A DNA stretch of 64,000 nucleotides from Achromobacter xylosoxidans A8. GTDB taxonomy: Bacteria; Pseudomonadota; Gammaproteobacteria; Burkholderiales; Burkholderiaceae_B. Below, piece by piece: positions 63,585-64,000 of the stretch. Location: the NCBI RefSeq assembly GCF_000165835.1, contig NC_014640.1, positions 1,178,001-1,242,000 on the forward strand, read 5' to 3'. Each line of letters opens with the position of its first letter. The first letter of the stretch is position 1. The notes beneath the pieces are model-generated. The model was not told the DNA's origin. It worked only from the letters and a program-made list of their open reading frames with translations, and ran no database searches. Position numbers and translations under genes: made by a program.

Positions 63585-64000
63585 TCAGGGTGCGGTCTTC
63601 TTCTTGAAGTCGCCGGCAACCGCCGTGCTGAAACCGTCCGCGCGCAGGCTCTTGCGCATGGCCGCATTGACCGATTCGGCGGTCAGCGCGGAGATCTTCT
63701 TGTCCATCTCGGCCGACCAGGCGAAAGTGCGGCCGCGTTGCATGTAGTCCAGCCAGGTGCTTGCCAGCACGTCATCCTGGGCGCGGGCCAGGTTGCGGTA
63801 GTTCAGCAGGGCCGTGATGCCATCCGAGATCTCCTTGTCCGAGAAACCGTCCTTCAGTACCCGCGCCAGTTCCTCGCCGATCGCCTTTTCCAGGCGCTCG
63901 CGGTTTTGCGGGGCGTAGATGGCGTACATGGTCCAGCTGGCGGAGGGTTCGAACGACGAGACCGACAGCGAGCTGCGCACGTTGTACGACAGGCCTTCGG
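63585..64000 (-). CDS. M16-family peptidase, C-terminal end (partial)
   Basis: The frame is open from the stop at 63585 to the window edge, about 138 residues. It reads like the inactive C-terminal domain of an M16 (insulinase/PqqL-type) peptidase: EGLSYNVRSSL, SWTMYAIYAPQNRERLEKAIGEEL, LLNYRNLARAQDDVLASTWLDYM, and ALTAESVNAAMRKSL. The zinc site (HxxEH) would be upstream, beyond the window, so activity cannot be judged. It was probably a periplasmic protease. Confidence 0.75.
   Translation of the reverse strand, partial: EGLSYNVRSSLSVSSFEPSASWTMYAIYAPQNRERLEKAIGEELARVLKDGFSDKEISDGITALLNYRNLARAQDDVLASTWLDYMQRGRTFAWSAEMDKKISALTAESVNAAMRKSLRADGFSTAVAGDFKKKTAP

Overview
The window joins two kinds of DNA. 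Positions 1 to about 32,911 are the integrase-proximal part of an integrative and conjugative element (ICE) of the ICEclc/PAGI-2 type carrying a copper-resistance cargo. Positions 32,912 to 64,000 look like the chromosome of a high-GC member of the Alcaligenaceae (Achromobacter or Bordetella). That placement rests on the gene order murB, dapB/bamE/fur, recN-nadK, hrcA-hemH, grpE-dnaK-dnaJ, on several Bug-type tripartite tricarboxylate receptors, and on a DUF4148-type protein. No ribosomal RNA is present to settle the genus.

ICE backbone (1-9.0 kb): the end of an upstream transfer gene, a RadC-like protein, three ICE-specific secreted transfer proteins, a small membrane protein and a TraG-N-type mating protein read rightwards. 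A DUF3742 protein and a YhaV/PrlF toxin-antitoxin pair read leftwards. A MobH/TraI relaxase follows. Cargo (9.0-30 kb): a CopRS two-component system diverges from copA-copB-copG(DUF411)-DUF2933-P-type ATPase-copC-copD-copK. Next come a LysR regulator, an unusual low-GC pair (Xre regulator diverging from a LysR effector domain without its DNA-binding domain), an IS5-family element, and a CusCBA-type Cu/Ag efflux operon whose adaptor carries a fused CusF domain. A LysR remnant and a large P4-type integrase close the element against the 3' end of a tRNA-Gly(GCC) gene, the classical ICEclc target.

Chromosome (33-64 kb): a rightward operon encodes a second, non-standard succinate dehydrogenase/fumarate reductase-like complex, a class I fumarase/tartrate dehydratase pair and an amidohydrolase-like protein. 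It is followed by a LysR regulator, a Bug solute receptor and a TSUP permease, suggesting uptake and oxidation-plus-hydration of a dicarboxylate whose identity cannot be read from sequence. A CoA-acylating aldehyde dehydrogenase with a divergent LysR gene, a ThDP enzyme with its own Bug receptor, and a catalase with a small thioredoxin-fold protein come next. A tRNA-Gly/tRNA-Cys pair follows; its tRNA-Gly is identical to the ICE-flanking copy. The last 14 kb are housekeeping genes, including a heat-shock cluster with two recognisable sigma-32 promoters.

Working together: the ICE genes supply site-specific integration, conjugation and addiction. The cargo covers copper sensing, periplasmic oxidation and binding, inner-membrane export and trans-envelope efflux. 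The distal ICE end lies outside the window. All family assignments come from reading motifs in translated sequence, not from database searches.
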